From the NCBI GenBank assembly GCA_910586425.1, contig CAJUHL010000001.1, forward strand, positions 27,222 to 91,221: a stretch of DNA of 64,000 nucleotides, in the 5' to 3' direction. The translations under genes and the position numbers were made by a program. Under the pieces are notes generated by a model that worked only from the letters and a program-made list of their open reading frames with translations, was not told the origin of the DNA and made no database searches. Source of the DNA: an uncultured Bacilli bacterium (GTDB lineage: Bacteria > Bacillota_I > Bacilli_A > RF39 > UBA660). This document shows, piece by piece, positions 42,358 to 52,239 of this stretch (the first letter of the stretch is position 1; each line of letters begins with the position of its first letter).

Positions 42358-43114
42358 ATTGGCTAATAGTATGATTATATTTTGATTTTTGGTAGCCCAT
42401 TTGTTCTTCATTATTTTGTTTCCAGTTATTTCCTAATGCTTTATTTATTTCAATTTCCTTTAAGATTTGTTTCAGTTGTTCTAATGTATAGTCGTCTAAA
42501 TCATAAATGGGTATCGCAAGAGAACATGCGACTTGGTCCATGATATTTTCCTTTTGTTTTACAAGATTTTCCTTTACTACATCGTTTTCCTGTTTTAATA
42601 GTTGTTCCATAGAATTTTTTAGATAAGAGTATACAAAAGAATTGATTTTTCCCCTTTCTTTTTGAAATAACTCTAGTTTTTCAACTTCTTCTATTTGTGA
42701 TCTTAATCTTTTTAGTTTCGATTTTATCATAGAGGCTGTTATACAATATATAGTAATATAGAGCCCATATATAGAAAGCGATATAATAATTCCTAATGAT
42801 GTTATATTTATTGTTATATTTATTATGAGAGATACTAGTAGCCAACATAACATCTTATAACATGATTTCTTCCTTTTTTTCATTTTCTTTTTGATTCGAT
42901 TATAGTTCTTTTCCATATCTTTGCTATTATATTCTTTTAGCAATTTTTTTACTTGTTTCTTTCTTACTTTATTTATTTTGTTTTTTGTATTCTCATTATT
43001 CTCAAAATAACGGATACTTCCATCTGCAAAAGTAACTACTAAAAGTTCATTTTCCTTTTTCACGTCCATGATAAAACGATCCTTTTCGGCTACTTTTTCA
43101 TAATAGTTCAACAT
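42356..43114 (-). CDS. Membrane protein with charged flanks, unknown (252 aa)
   Basis: N-terminal cytoplasmic part with DGSIRYFENNENTKNKIN, followed by an extremely basic run (KKMKKRKKSCYKMLC), two adjacent membrane helices (LVSLIINITINITSLGI and IISLSIYGLYITIYCI), then a helical, coiled-coil-like region (KLKRLRSQIEEVEKLELF). No family recognised. It is a singleton between spoIIP-side genes and lepA, with its own terminator. Confidence 0.65.
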   Translation of the reverse strand: MLNYYEKVAEKDRFIMDVKKENELLVVTFADGSIRYFENNENTKNKINKVRKKQVKKLLKEYNSKDMEKNYNRIKKKMKKRKKSCYKMLCWLLVSLIINITINITSLGIIISLSIYGLYITIYCITASMIKSKLKRLRSQIEEVEKLELFQKERGKINSFVYSYLKNSMEQLLKQENDVVKENLVKQKENIMDQVACSLAIPIYDLDDYTLEQLKQILKEIEINKALGNNWKQNNEEQMGYQKSKYNHTISQ

Positions 43115-43167
43115 AAGACATCCTTCCTTTTATGACTTATCTTAACACAAAAACAATGAAATGTATA

Positions 43168-43512
43168 TTACTCTTCCATCATTTGATTCAAAAAATTAAA
43201 AGCAGCCTCTATACCATCTTGCGCCCATTTCCCAATTCCTTCTGATAATTGCAATCCAACATTGGATATCTTGGTTTGATAATTAATTTCTCTTTCTCCC
43301 ATATAATCTTTAATATCTACATTTTTTCCATCTGCAATATCTTGCTCAAATTGTTTGATTTTATCTTGTGTTAAAGTAACTCGTTTATGTTGTTCAAATT
43401 CATAATAACCGGTTGCTTCTGATACATAAAGGGCAAAAAAGGCAATAAATAATGCCAAAAATATTTTCCAAAATATTTTACTAGCCCATTTCTTTTTGTC
43501 TTCTGGTTTCAT
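43168..43512 (-). CDS. Single-span membrane protein downstream of spoIIP (114 aa)
   Basis: One N-terminal helix (IFWKIFLALFIAFFALYVSEATG) and about 75 residues outside, with KYDYMGEREINYQTKISNV-like polar text and a C-terminal amphipathic helix. It starts 4 bases after the spoIIP stop, so it shares its transcript and may take part in engulfment or septal wall work. No named family that I can recall. Confidence 0.65.
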   Translation of the reverse strand: MKPEDKKKWASKIFWKIFLALFIAFFALYVSEATGYYEFEQHKRVTLTQDKIKQFEQDIADGKNVDIKDYMGEREINYQTKISNVGLQLSEGIGKWAQDGIEAAFNFLNQMMEE

Positions 43513-43516
43513 CCTA

Positions 43517-44527
43517 TCACCCCAAATATTCTTTGATTATAACGGATAGTACTTCTATGGTATTCATTACTTCATCGATACTATTTTCCATTCCACCACA
43601 TTCAATCAATACTGAATTGGGACTTAAATTTTGATTATAAATTCCATTTACACCTTTGCCTTCTTTCATCATAACACCTCTACTCAAAGTTGGATACTTT
43701 TCTTTGATTTTGCTAGAAAGTAAGTTGGCTAAAGCAAGGTTAGTCTCTGCATTTTCATGTTCCATTCCCACTACAAATAATACTTTGGCATAATTTTTGC
43801 CATTGATTGTTGTAGTGGAAGATTGCTTTGGAATCGCATCCCTATGTAAATCAATTAATAATTTCAAATTGGGATATTGATTTAAGGTATCTGTAATAAA
43901 AAATTTACTCGCCTGATAGCTATAGGAATAGTCCCAGTTATTTAGTGTTAGGAAATCGGATATATTGGAAGTTTCTACAATGGTTGGGATTCCTGCTTTA
44001 TTTAATTTTTCTTTTAATAAATAAGATGCCATTAAAACGTTTGGCGTAATGTTGTATTCTTCAAAATTGGTGTTGCTATAGCCCTCTAATTGATGCGTAT
44101 TATAGATATAAACAATGGGATCTTCTACAACTGTAGGATTAGGATCTTTAATATAAACAGACGGATCTTCTAAATATTCATCATTATCCTGTAGACCTGG
44201 ATCTTGTATGACAGGTATAATATTATTCTCTTTCATTTCATATCCAAAAACAGTTTCCAAAATACTAACAGGTTTTTTTATGTCTATATTGGATAAAAAT
44301 TTAAAAAATTGATTGCTAATATTATGGTTGCTTTTTTCATAAAGTAAATGATGATTCGAATCTTTTAATAGAGATAAAATGAATTCTTCGTTGCTGCTCG
44401 CAAGTCGAATATTTAAAAAGAGTCCTAATATCCATTGATATAGAAAGAAAAAGAGAATAAATAAGATGAAAAATTTTAACCAAATATGTTTTTTTTGTCT
44501 TTTTTTGGAACGAAATTGTTTTCTCAA
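43517..44527 (-). CDS. spoIIP: Stage II sporulation protein P (amidase/endopeptidase)
   Basis: Peptidoglycan amidase of the SpoIID-M-P engulfment complex. N-terminal membrane anchor (FFILFILFFFLYQWILG) and the SpoIIP catalytic domain: PIVYIYNTHQLEGYSN (His), YQASKFFITDTLNQYPNLKLLIDLHRDAI (His/Asp), VLFVVGMEHENAETNL, and LSPNSVLIECGGMENSIDEV (Glu). I favour TTG 44527 after GGTGAT; GTG 44536 is the outer alternative. Partner SpoIIM is encoded at 19414-20043. Confidence 0.93.
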   Translation of the reverse strand: MRKQFRSKKRQKKHIWLKFFILFILFFFLYQWILGLFLNIRLASSNEEFILSLLKDSNHHLLYEKSNHNISNQFFKFLSNIDIKKPVSILETVFGYEMKENNIIPVIQDPGLQDNDEYLEDPSVYIKDPNPTVVEDPIVYIYNTHQLEGYSNTNFEEYNITPNVLMASYLLKEKLNKAGIPTIVETSNISDFLTLNNWDYSYSYQASKFFITDTLNQYPNLKLLIDLHRDAIPKQSSTTTINGKNYAKVLFVVGMEHENAETNLALANLLSSKIKEKYPTLSRGVMMKEGKGVNGIYNQNLSPNSVLIECGGMENSIDEVMNTIEVLSVIIKEYLG

Positions 44528-44605
44528 AAGTATCACCCACTTTAATCTATTCTGATCTTACTACATTATGCATGCAGAATATGTCGATAGAACTTGAACA
44601 TAAAA

Positions 44606-44629
44606 AAATTTACGTTTTTTCGTAAATTT
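44606..44629 (-). terminator. Intrinsic terminator of gmk
   Basis: AAATTTACG / CGTAAATTT perfect stem with 6-base loop and a long T-run on the - strand, at the gmk stop. Confidence 0.85.
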
Positions 44630-45272
44630 ATTCTTCCATTAAACTTTCATGTAATACTTCTTCGGTTGTACTTAAATCCACTTCTTCAATACGAGTTACT
44701 CTACACATTTCAGCGGTTATTATACTTTCTATTTTCGTAACTGCTTTTTCTACTTCATCATTCACAACGACATAATTATATTTTGGCATGTCGTTAATTT
44801 CTTGATATGCTGTTTTAAAGCGGGCAAGTACTTTTTCTTTTGTTTCTGTTCCTCTGTTTTCTAATCTTTTTTTCAAAATATCCATGCTTGGGGGCATAAG
44901 AAAGATAAAGATTGCATCTGGAACTAATTCTTTTACCTTTAAAGCTCCTTGCACTTCGATTTCTAATATGACATGATTTCCTTGTGCTCTTTTTTCTTCA
45001 ATGATATCTCTAGGCGTTCCATAGTAGTTTCCATTATATTCTGCATACTCTAATAATTCCTGATTTTCAATTTTATCTTCAAATTGTTCTCTTGTTAAGA
45101 AATAATAGTTTACGCTATTTTTTTCTTCACCTCTAGGAGCTCTTGAAGTACAAGAGATGGAAAGCCAATAGTTATCATTTCTTTTTAATAATGCATCACA
45201 AATGGTATTTTTCCCAGAACCACTTGGACCTGATATGACAATTAATGCTCCATACTTTTTGGTTTTAATCAT
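44628..45272 (-). CDS. gmk: Guanylate kinase
   Basis: GMP + ATP to GDP + ADP. 214 aa. P-loop VISGPSGSGKNTICDALL, GMP-binding SCTSRAPRGEEKNSVNYYFLT and YAEYNGNYYGTPRDII, lid region RLENRGTETKEKVLARF. Start at ATG 45272 after AGAGGG; the open frame runs on to 45332. A second, more diverged kinase of this fold lies at 52330-52935. Confidence 0.96.
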   Translation of the reverse strand: MIKTKKYGALIVISGPSGSGKNTICDALLKRNDNYWLSISCTSRAPRGEEKNSVNYYFLTREQFEDKIENQELLEYAEYNGNYYGTPRDIIEEKRAQGNHVILEIEVQGALKVKELVPDAIFIFLMPPSMDILKKRLENRGTETKEKVLARFKTAYQEINDMPKYNYVVVNDEVEKAVTKIESIITAEMCRVTRIEEVDLSTTEEVLHESLMEE

Positions 45273-45492
45273 ATAAACCCTCTTTTCTAGTAGAGTCATT
45301 ATAACATAGACACTTTTGTTTGACAATTCCAACGTTCATTTGTTGTATATATTTTATTCCATTTCTCAAACTATATATGGGACACTCTGTGAATAGAAAA
45401 GATATATGAATTGCAAAATTGCAACAAGAGCTTTCAAAATTAAAGGAAGAATTAACACTTTGGTCTGGAAGCAAAAATAGGATATAATCCTA

Positions 45493-46887
45493 TTAGTTTG
45501 CAATTTTATGTTTGATTTGAGGTGTTGTTTCTGTAATATTGGAGAATGTATATCCATTATTTTTTCCATAATGGATAATATCTCTTAAGGCATTTAAAGT
45601 ATAATAATTACCTTCAAAATCATGCATTAAAACGACATTGGTCCCATTATGAAGGGAACTTGTTACATTTTGATATACCTCATAAGCACTACTGACTCCA
45701 CCCGCATCCCCACTTCCTATATTCCAATCAAAGTAAATATAACCTTTATTGGTAAGTTCTTTTGCGAGTCTTGTCATAATGCCAGCATTGAAGCGACTGA
45801 CCGTATTAGAGCTTCCTCCAGGGAATCTTGTAATGGTTGGTTTTGTACCTGTAATACTTTCTAATTTTTTAGACATTAAATTTAGGTCTTCAAAAAAGGC
45901 CATTTCTGAACTATAAATATGCCTATAGTTATGCGTATAACTATGAATGGCAATGGTATGTCCTTCTTCATATGCTTGATGAATTAAATGGTTAAGAGAG
46001 TCGTCATGATTGATGATGAAAAAAGTTGCTTTGACATTTTCTTCTCTTAAAATTTGTAAAATTCCTGGGGTAATTGTACGACTTGGTCCATCATCAAATG
46101 TTAAGTAAATCACCTTGTTTGTCATGTCTGGTTTAGGTGTAACTCTTATAACCCTTGTTTCTTCTACTAAATGACCAGCTGTATCATGCACAAGATATTT
46201 TAGTTCATAGGTTCCCACCATATTGGTATTCAAAGCCCCTGTTACTTTCACTTTTGATGTAATATCTCCATCACAATTATCGTGTGCGATATAACCAGGT
46301 TCTATATATGGTTCGTTTTGATAAACTGTTACAATACTACTTCCTTGTAATGTAAGAACTGGTTGTTCATTGTCCTCATAAAAGAATTCTCTGGATATCA
46401 TAAATGGATTATGGGAACTATCTTCTACGGTATAAATCCATTTATTTTGTAATTTATGAATGACAACTTTATCTGTTAAATTTCCATCATAGTTATCATA
46501 TGCTTCATAGCCTTGTTCTACATATTCATGGTTAGGACATAATTTTGCTTTCATATCCCCTTTTAAAAGAATGGTCGGGCCCTCTTTTTCTCTTACTTTG
46601 ATGATTCTTGTTTCTTCTATCTTTTTTCCTTTATACATAATAGAATAATGAATTGAATAATCCCCTACTTTGGTGGTATCTATCTTTCCTTCTATTTGGA
46701 GTGGATAGGATTTTAAAAAGTTGCTTGTGATTACTTTCGCACCCAATTCTTGATAGGGTGTATTTAATAGTACAACCATTTCTTTATCTCCATTACACAC
46801 TATTTTTGGAACAGAATTCCAAAGAAACAAAATTCCTAAAATGATTAAATAAATTATAATGATACCTATACTTCTATGATACTTCAT
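45493..46887 (-). CDS. Polysaccharide deacetylase with Ig-like (DUF5011) domains
   Basis: 464 aa. N-terminal membrane helix (IGIIIIYLIILGILFLW), three Ig-like repeats of DUF5011 type (ELGAKVIT..., EQGYEAYDNYDGNLTDKVV, EPGYIAHDNCDGDITSKVKV), then an NodB-homology domain: YLTFDDGPSRTITPGIL (motif 1), HTIAIHSYTHNYRHI (motif 2), RFPGGSSNT (motif 3). Probably deacetylates peptidoglycan at the cell surface (PgdA-like). Standalone gene. Confidence 0.92.
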   Translation of the reverse strand: MKYHRSIGIIIIYLIILGILFLWNSVPKIVCNGDKEMVVLLNTPYQELGAKVITSNFLKSYPLQIEGKIDTTKVGDYSIHYSIMYKGKKIEETRIIKVREKEGPTILLKGDMKAKLCPNHEYVEQGYEAYDNYDGNLTDKVVIHKLQNKWIYTVEDSSHNPFMISREFFYEDNEQPVLTLQGSSIVTVYQNEPYIEPGYIAHDNCDGDITSKVKVTGALNTNMVGTYELKYLVHDTAGHLVEETRVIRVTPKPDMTNKVIYLTFDDGPSRTITPGILQILREENVKATFFIINHDDSLNHLIHQAYEEGHTIAIHSYTHNYRHIYSSEMAFFEDLNLMSKKLESITGTKPTITRFPGGSSNTVSRFNAGIMTRLAKELTNKGYIYFDWNIGSGDAGGVSSAYEVYQNVTSSLHNGTNVVLMHDFEGNYYTLNALRDIIHYGKNNGYTFSNITETTPQIKHKIAN

Positions 46888-46955
46888 TTACAACACCAAC
46901 TTCACTACTTTTAGTATAGCACAAAACGATTTTTTTAGACTATATCTTTAAAAAA

Positions 46956-46979
46956 ACAAGATAATATGTTATCTCGTTT
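46956..46979 (-). terminator. Intrinsic terminator
   Basis: ACGAGATAA-cata-TTATCTTGT (one G-U pair) then a T-run on the - strand, after the TraB-type gene. Confidence 0.8.
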
Positions 46980-46980
46980 G

Positions 46981-47907
46981 TTATGAGGACTTAACAACTG
47001 TAATTGTATATCCTTTTTGTTCTAGTAAATCAGCAATTCCACCTTGTCCTATAATATGAGCTAATCCAACAGTACAGAAGATGGTTTTTCTTTCTAAAAA
47101 TGTTTGCTCCAAAGATTCTGCCATATTTTGATTTCGCACAGTTACAAGCATGTGATTGTATTCTTCCATATATGGATTTTGTTCCACATCGCCTTGTAAT
47201 ATAAATTCTTCTAAAAGGTGCAAATCTCCTTTTTGATATAGTGAATACAAGTGTTGCATTGTTTCTATTGATTGTTCATATGTTTTTATACTTTCTTCCA
47301 ACAGATATACTTGCAGATCCATATCAAATCCAAGTAGCATATTATATTGATATTCAGCCGATTCTAATTCAATAATATTTTTATGGTCATCTTTGGCTAA
47401 TGAAAGGAAATGCTGGTCAATACCATAAGTGTCATCTAACCCTGCATTTATCATAACAACATTTTCAATTAAGGATTGCCACATGATTGGTTTATAATGA
47501 TCTATCATAGCTGTATATAATTTCGCACTCTTTAATAATTGTACTCCTTTTATATAAGTATCATTTTCTATATAATTGGTTATTTTAGTCCCATCTGTAT
47601 ATACAAATTTAGATAAGAGTTCCATTTGATTGGATAAATCTTTGATAAACTCAATCATATCAAATTCAACTGCGATAGAATCACTTTTTTTATATGCGTT
47701 TAATACATAATCTGGAAGTGGATATAAAGTTTCATCAGCTGCATGAATCGAACCAAATAAATAGAGTTTATTTTCTATACCTTCTTTCGTCACTTCTATT
47801 AAAAGTGGTGTTGTAGTGGAAATTGGTTTTGTCTCTTCTTTTTGATTGGAACATCCAACCATAAAACTAACACATAAAATTAAGAACAAATACTTTATTT
47901 TGTTCAT
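46981..47907 (-). CDS. TraB/GumN family lipoprotein
   Basis: 308-aa lipoprotein with lipobox VGCSN after the leader (KYLFLILCVSFM). TraB/GumN domain: LYLFGSIHAADETLYPLPDYVLNAYKKSDSIAVEFD near the start and the late Gly-His pair RKTIFCTVGLAHIIGQGGIADLLEQKGY, the conserved metalloprotease-like motif (Tiki-related). Start at ATG 47907 after AGAAAGG; the frame continues to 48090 without a site. Extracytoplasmic function unknown. Confidence 0.85.
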   Translation of the reverse strand: MNKIKYLFLILCVSFMVGCSNQKEETKPISTTTPLLIEVTKEGIENKLYLFGSIHAADETLYPLPDYVLNAYKKSDSIAVEFDMIEFIKDLSNQMELLSKFVYTDGTKITNYIENDTYIKGVQLLKSAKLYTAMIDHYKPIMWQSLIENVVMINAGLDDTYGIDQHFLSLAKDDHKNIIELESAEYQYNMLLGFDMDLQVYLLEESIKTYEQSIETMQHLYSLYQKGDLHLLEEFILQGDVEQNPYMEEYNHMLVTVRNQNMAESLEQTFLERKTIFCTVGLAHIIGQGGIADLLEQKGYTITVVKSS

Positions 47908-48003
47908 TGATGATACCTTCTTTCTAATTACATTATAGCAAACCGAAATAGAATTAACAATTGAAATTGTGCGTACTAGTATATATGAGCAAAAGGTGAT
48001 ATC

Positions 48004-48079
48004 ATGAAAAGTTTTATTGAAAATTGTATTTGTGATGGGTTGTAGTTGTACAACAAAAAAAGGATATAAATTCAATTCA
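48004..48079 (+). pseudogene. Frameshifted remnant of a small lipoprotein
   Basis: GGTGATATC precedes an ATG at 48004. Read directly it stops after 13 codons. With a +1 shift after the second codon it reads KVLLKIVFVMGCSCTTKKG, a lipoprotein signal with lipobox, then stops at 48079. It is probably a decayed gene, or a sequencing indel in an A-run. Confidence 0.3.
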
Positions 48080-48093
48080 TAAATAACCAATTT

Positions 48094-48120
48094 AAAAGAA
48101 GTGGTTATTCCACTTCTTCA
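48094..48120 (-). terminator. Intrinsic terminator of the ABC exporter operon
   Basis: AAGAAGTGG-aataa-CCACTTCTT then TTT on the - strand. It includes the stop codon of the second ABC gene. Confidence 0.8.
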
Positions 48121-49946
48121 AATTGTGAATTATAAAGTTTGGCATAAAAGCCATTCTTTTTTAATAACGCTTCATGATTCCCCGTTTCTACAATGTCGCC
48201 TTCATTCATGACTAAAATTAAATCGGCATTTTTAATCGTAGATAAACGGTGTGCGATAATGAAACTCGTTCTACCCTCCATTAATTGATCCATTGCTTCT
48301 TGAATCATAATTTCGGTTCTTGTATCTACACTACTCGTTGCTTCATCCAAAATTAATATTTTAGGATCTGCTAGTATCACACGGGCTATGGTAAGCAATT
48401 GTTTTTGTCCGCCAGAAACATTATCGGCTTCTTCATTTAATACCATTTGATATCCATCTGGTAATGTTTTGATAAAATGATGAACACTTGCAGCACGACA
48501 AGCATCTTTTACTTCTTCTAAAGTAGCGTCCAATTTTCCATATTTGATATTTTCTTCTACTGTACCATTAAATAACCATGTGTCTTGTAACACCATTCCA
48601 AATAAACTTCGCAAATCTCCTCTTCTAAATTCTTTGATGTTATGTCCATCAATTTGAATAGAGCCACTATTCACATCATAGAATCGCATGAGTAACTTAA
48701 TCATGGTTGATTTTCCAGCACCGGTTGGTCCTACAATCGCAATTTTTTCTCCATGATGAATTTCGGCATTGAAATCTTTAATTACGACTTTATCGTCATT
48801 ATATCCAAATGATACATGATCAAATGTAATATTTCCATTTAAATTTTGAATTGAAACTGGATTTTCTACATCTTTTGTTTCTTCCTCTTCGTTTAAAAAT
48901 TCAAAGACGCGTTCTGCAGCTGCTGCAGTGGATTGTAACATACTCATAATTTGCGCAAGTTGAGCAATTGGTTGGTTGAAATTACGAACATACTGTGTAA
49001 AAGAAACGATATCGCCCACTTGAATCTTATTCTTAATGGTTAAATATCCTCCTAAAACAGAGACCATTACATAACCTAAATTTCCAACAAACATCATAAT
49101 CGGATGCATTAGTCCGGATAAGAATTGACTCTTCCATGCTGTATGATATAAGGTATCATTATTTTCATTGAATTCGTCTATTGCTTTTTGTTCCCCATTG
49201 AATGCTTTGACTATTTCTTGTCCACCATATACTTCTTCAATTGTTCCATTGATGTGTCCTAAATATTCTTGCTGCTTTACAAAATACTTTTGTGATTTTT
49301 TTACAATAAATCCAATTCCACCTAAAGAAATAGGTAAAATTAAAATGGCTGCAATCGTCATCATAGGACTGATGGAAATCATCATAATAAGGACTCCAAT
49401 TAACATCGTAATAGATGTAATTAATTGTGTCATACTTTGACTCAAGCTTTGACTTAATGTGTCGACATCATTGGTAATAATAGAAAGGACTTCTCCATTG
49501 GTTTTGGTATCAAAATATTTCATTGGCATCCGATTCATTTTCTTTGAAATTTCTTTTCGGAATTGATAAGCTATTTTATTTGATACACCGTTCATTAAGA
49601 CACCTTGAATAAATGAGAATAATAAACTTCCAATATAAAGGCATAAAAGGAAAGTTAAGATTTGACCGATTTTCACAAAGTCAATTCCACCCTTACCACC
49701 AATTTTTGCCATAATACCACTAAATATTTCCGTTGTTATTGTTCCTGATATTTTAGGACCTACAATTGAGAATATTGTACTTCCAACTGCAAATAATAAA
49801 ACAAAGAAGATTGCAACACGGTAAGCTTTCAAATAATGAAATAATGTTTTCATTGTTCCTTTAAAATCTTTGGCTTTTTCATCTACCATCATTGGTCCTG
49901 GTCCATGGTTTGGACCCATAGGCCTTTTTTTCATATCTCTAGGCAT
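48105..49946 (-). CDS. ABC multidrug exporter half-transporter B
   Basis: 613 aa: six membrane helices, then an ATPase domain with Walker A VGPTGAGKST, signature VSGGQKQLLTIARV, Walker B ILILDEATSSVDTRTE (Glu present) and the H-loop IIAHRLST. It forms a heterodimer with the product of the preceding gene (LmrCD/YheHI type). Start at ATG 49946, placed by AAAGGAGG; the N-terminus has PMGPNHGPGPM, often seen in this clade. The ATG overlaps the end of the partner gene by 8 bases. Confidence 0.92.
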   Translation of the reverse strand: MPRDMKKRPMGPNHGPGPMMVDEKAKDFKGTMKTLFHYLKAYRVAIFFVLLFAVGSTIFSIVGPKISGTITTEIFSGIMAKIGGKGGIDFVKIGQILTFLLCLYIGSLLFSFIQGVLMNGVSNKIAYQFRKEISKKMNRMPMKYFDTKTNGEVLSIITNDVDTLSQSLSQSMTQLITSITMLIGVLIMMISISPMMTIAAILILPISLGGIGFIVKKSQKYFVKQQEYLGHINGTIEEVYGGQEIVKAFNGEQKAIDEFNENNDTLYHTAWKSQFLSGLMHPIMMFVGNLGYVMVSVLGGYLTIKNKIQVGDIVSFTQYVRNFNQPIAQLAQIMSMLQSTAAAAERVFEFLNEEEETKDVENPVSIQNLNGNITFDHVSFGYNDDKVVIKDFNAEIHHGEKIAIVGPTGAGKSTMIKLLMRFYDVNSGSIQIDGHNIKEFRRGDLRSLFGMVLQDTWLFNGTVEENIKYGKLDATLEEVKDACRAASVHHFIKTLPDGYQMVLNEEADNVSGGQKQLLTIARVILADPKILILDEATSSVDTRTEIMIQEAMDQLMEGRTSFIIAHRLSTIKNADLILVMNEGDIVETGNHEALLKKNGFYAKLYNSQFEEVE

Positions 49947-52176
49947 TTGAAAGTTCCTCCTTTGATAGTTGCGATAAGGCAATTTCTTGGTATACTTTAC
50001 ATGACGCCATTAATTCATCATGTGTACCCATTCCCACAATTTTTCCTTCTTGTAGTACGACGATCTGCTCTGCATGCATAATGGTACTAATACGTTGTGC
50101 AACAATTAAAACAGTGGATTCTTTGGTAATTTTCTTTAATGCAGTACGAAGTGCCGCATCCGTTTTAAAGTCTAAAGCAGAAAAACTGTCATCAAAAATA
50201 TAAATATCTGGTTTTTTGGCAATTGCTCTGGCGATGGATAATCTTTGTTTTTGTCCACCAGAAACATTGGTTCCACCTTGGGAAATTGGAGCATCATAAG
50301 TTTCTTCTAATTGGTTAATAAATTCACTTGCTTGTGCGATATCAGCTGCTTTTTTTAGTTCTTCATCTGTAATGTTTTCTTTTCCATATCCAATGTTACT
50401 TTTGATTGTTCCTGAAAACAATATTCCTTTTTGTGGTACATATCCGATTTTTTCACGTAAGGTATGCGTATGTATTTTACGAATATCTACTCCATCAATG
50501 CAAATTGATCCTTCTGAAACATCATAAAATCTTGGAATGAGATTAATTAATGTCGATTTCCCACTACCAGTAGATCCTATGAAGGCGGTTGTCATACCTG
50601 GCTTTGCAACAAAGTTAATATCAGTTATGACATCCTCTTTGGCATCTGGATAACGGAAAGATACATTTTTAAATTCAATCACACCTTTTTGATTTGGATC
50701 TAGCATCTTTTCTATATCTGGCTCTTCAATTACTAATTTGGTTTGAATGACTTCATCAATACGCTTCGCAGAAACACTTGCACGTGGTAGCATAATTGAA
50801 ATCATCGAAATCATTAGAAAAGACATAATGATTTGCATAGTATATTGAATAAATGCCATCATATCTCCTACTTGCATCATTCCAGCATCTATACTATAGG
50901 CACCTTTCCATAAAATGATTAAGGCAACTGTGTTCATAATAAAAGTCATTGCAGGCATCATGAAGGACATGGTGCGCCCTACAAATAGACTTAATTTTGT
51001 TAAATCTTTATTGGCCTTGTCAAAGCGTTTTTCTTCATGTGCCTCGTTATGAAAAGCCCGAATAACAGGAAGTCCTGTTAAAATTTCTCGTGTTACTAAA
51101 TTTAATTTGTCCACCAATTTTTGAACAATTTTAAATTTTGGCATTACGATTGCAAATAATACAATGACAAGTGATAAGATAGACATGACTGCAACCGCAA
51201 TAATCCATGCCATGGATGAATTGGCATTGACACTTTTGATGACACCACCAATACCAATGATTGGTGCATAAAAAACAGTTCGAAGTAACATGACAAGTAC
51301 CATCTGCATTTGTTGAATATCGTTGGTTGTTCTTGTAATTAAGGATGAAGTACCAAATTGTTTCATTTCAGTATTGGAAAAGCTTACTACTTTTTCAAAT
51401 ACTAATTTACGTAATCTTCTAGCAAGTTTGGCAGATAGTCGGGCACCTAATAGCCCTACAAAAATGGTCATAATCATACTTAATAAAGCAATTCCCAACA
51501 TTTTGGCACCAGACACAATGATATAGTTGGTTTGTATTTGATTTGTATTCATCCCAATGGTTTGATATTCTTGTTTGACTAGTCCAATTGCACCACTAGT
51601 TACAATTGATTCTGGCATTTGCTCTAATTTTTCACTACTTTTTTCTATGATTTGATGGATGGCTTCTTGTGGCATATTTGGAAGAACCAAAAAGACATCA
51701 GTATCACTTGGAAGATCCCCTAATATGGATGCACGCATAGCGTCAGCTTCTTCTCCTTCACTTCGCAAAGTTGAAATGATTAAAGTAGGTCTTTCTAAAA
51801 TGCGAGATAATTCCATATTTTTTGCTTCAGTTATGTTCTTTTTTTCATAAACATTTTCATTTTTTAATATAGGATATTTTTTTAATTTTCTTTCATATTC
51901 CTTGGCATCTAATGTATCTTTGCTAAGCAATGTATAAGATTGCAATAAAACTTGTTTTTCTTGGAAAGAGGTAAATAAAAATATTTTGTCCATTTCACTT
52001 TCGCGAATGGCATCATAAGCAACATCCTCAATTCCACCTTGACTAATACCTATATTGACAATTTTTGAGGTATAGTCTGGAAGCGATAAATCACAAATCG
52101 CTTGTCCTGCTAAAAGTAAAATAATTGCAAGGATACTAATCCAAGAATCTTTTAAATAATGAAACATTTTTAACAT
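49939..52176 (-). CDS. ABC multidrug exporter half-transporter A (long N-terminal loop)
   Basis: 745 aa. After the first helix comes an extra region of about 170 residues outside the membrane (IGISQGGIEDVAYDAI ... EMDKIFLFTSF ... ILGDLPSDTDVFLVLPN), then five helices and an ATPase domain: Walker A IGSTGSGKST, VSGGQKQRLSIARA, IYIFDDSFSALDFKTD (catalytic base is Asp, not Glu, so a degenerate site as in heterodimeric exporters), AQRIST (H-loop His replaced by Gln). Paired with the downstream gene. Its promoter holds a palindromic operator (52252-52272). Confidence 0.92.
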   Translation of the reverse strand: MLKMFHYLKDSWISILAIILLLAGQAICDLSLPDYTSKIVNIGISQGGIEDVAYDAIRESEMDKIFLFTSFQEKQVLLQSYTLLSKDTLDAKEYERKLKKYPILKNENVYEKKNITEAKNMELSRILERPTLIISTLRSEGEEADAMRASILGDLPSDTDVFLVLPNMPQEAIHQIIEKSSEKLEQMPESIVTSGAIGLVKQEYQTIGMNTNQIQTNYIIVSGAKMLGIALLSMIMTIFVGLLGARLSAKLARRLRKLVFEKVVSFSNTEMKQFGTSSLITRTTNDIQQMQMVLVMLLRTVFYAPIIGIGGVIKSVNANSSMAWIIAVAVMSILSLVIVLFAIVMPKFKIVQKLVDKLNLVTREILTGLPVIRAFHNEAHEEKRFDKANKDLTKLSLFVGRTMSFMMPAMTFIMNTVALIILWKGAYSIDAGMMQVGDMMAFIQYTMQIIMSFLMISMISIMLPRASVSAKRIDEVIQTKLVIEEPDIEKMLDPNQKGVIEFKNVSFRYPDAKEDVITDINFVAKPGMTTAFIGSTGSGKSTLINLIPRFYDVSEGSICIDGVDIRKIHTHTLREKIGYVPQKGILFSGTIKSNIGYGKENITDEELKKAADIAQASEFINQLEETYDAPISQGGTNVSGGQKQRLSIARAIAKKPDIYIFDDSFSALDFKTDAALRTALKKITKESTVLIVAQRISTIMHAEQIVVLQEGKIVGMGTHDELMASCKVYQEIALSQLSKEELSNA

Positions 52177-52239
52177 AGTAATTCCCTTTCTTTTGAGTAT
52201 TATGTATTTACTCTTTTATTTTATTTATGTATGCATAAA

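Noticed and set aside
45333..45492. Coiled-coil-like text on the + strand (ELSKLKEELTLW)
   Set aside because: No start codon or ribosome site in frame and only about 25 codons; could be a remnant, but support is too thin.
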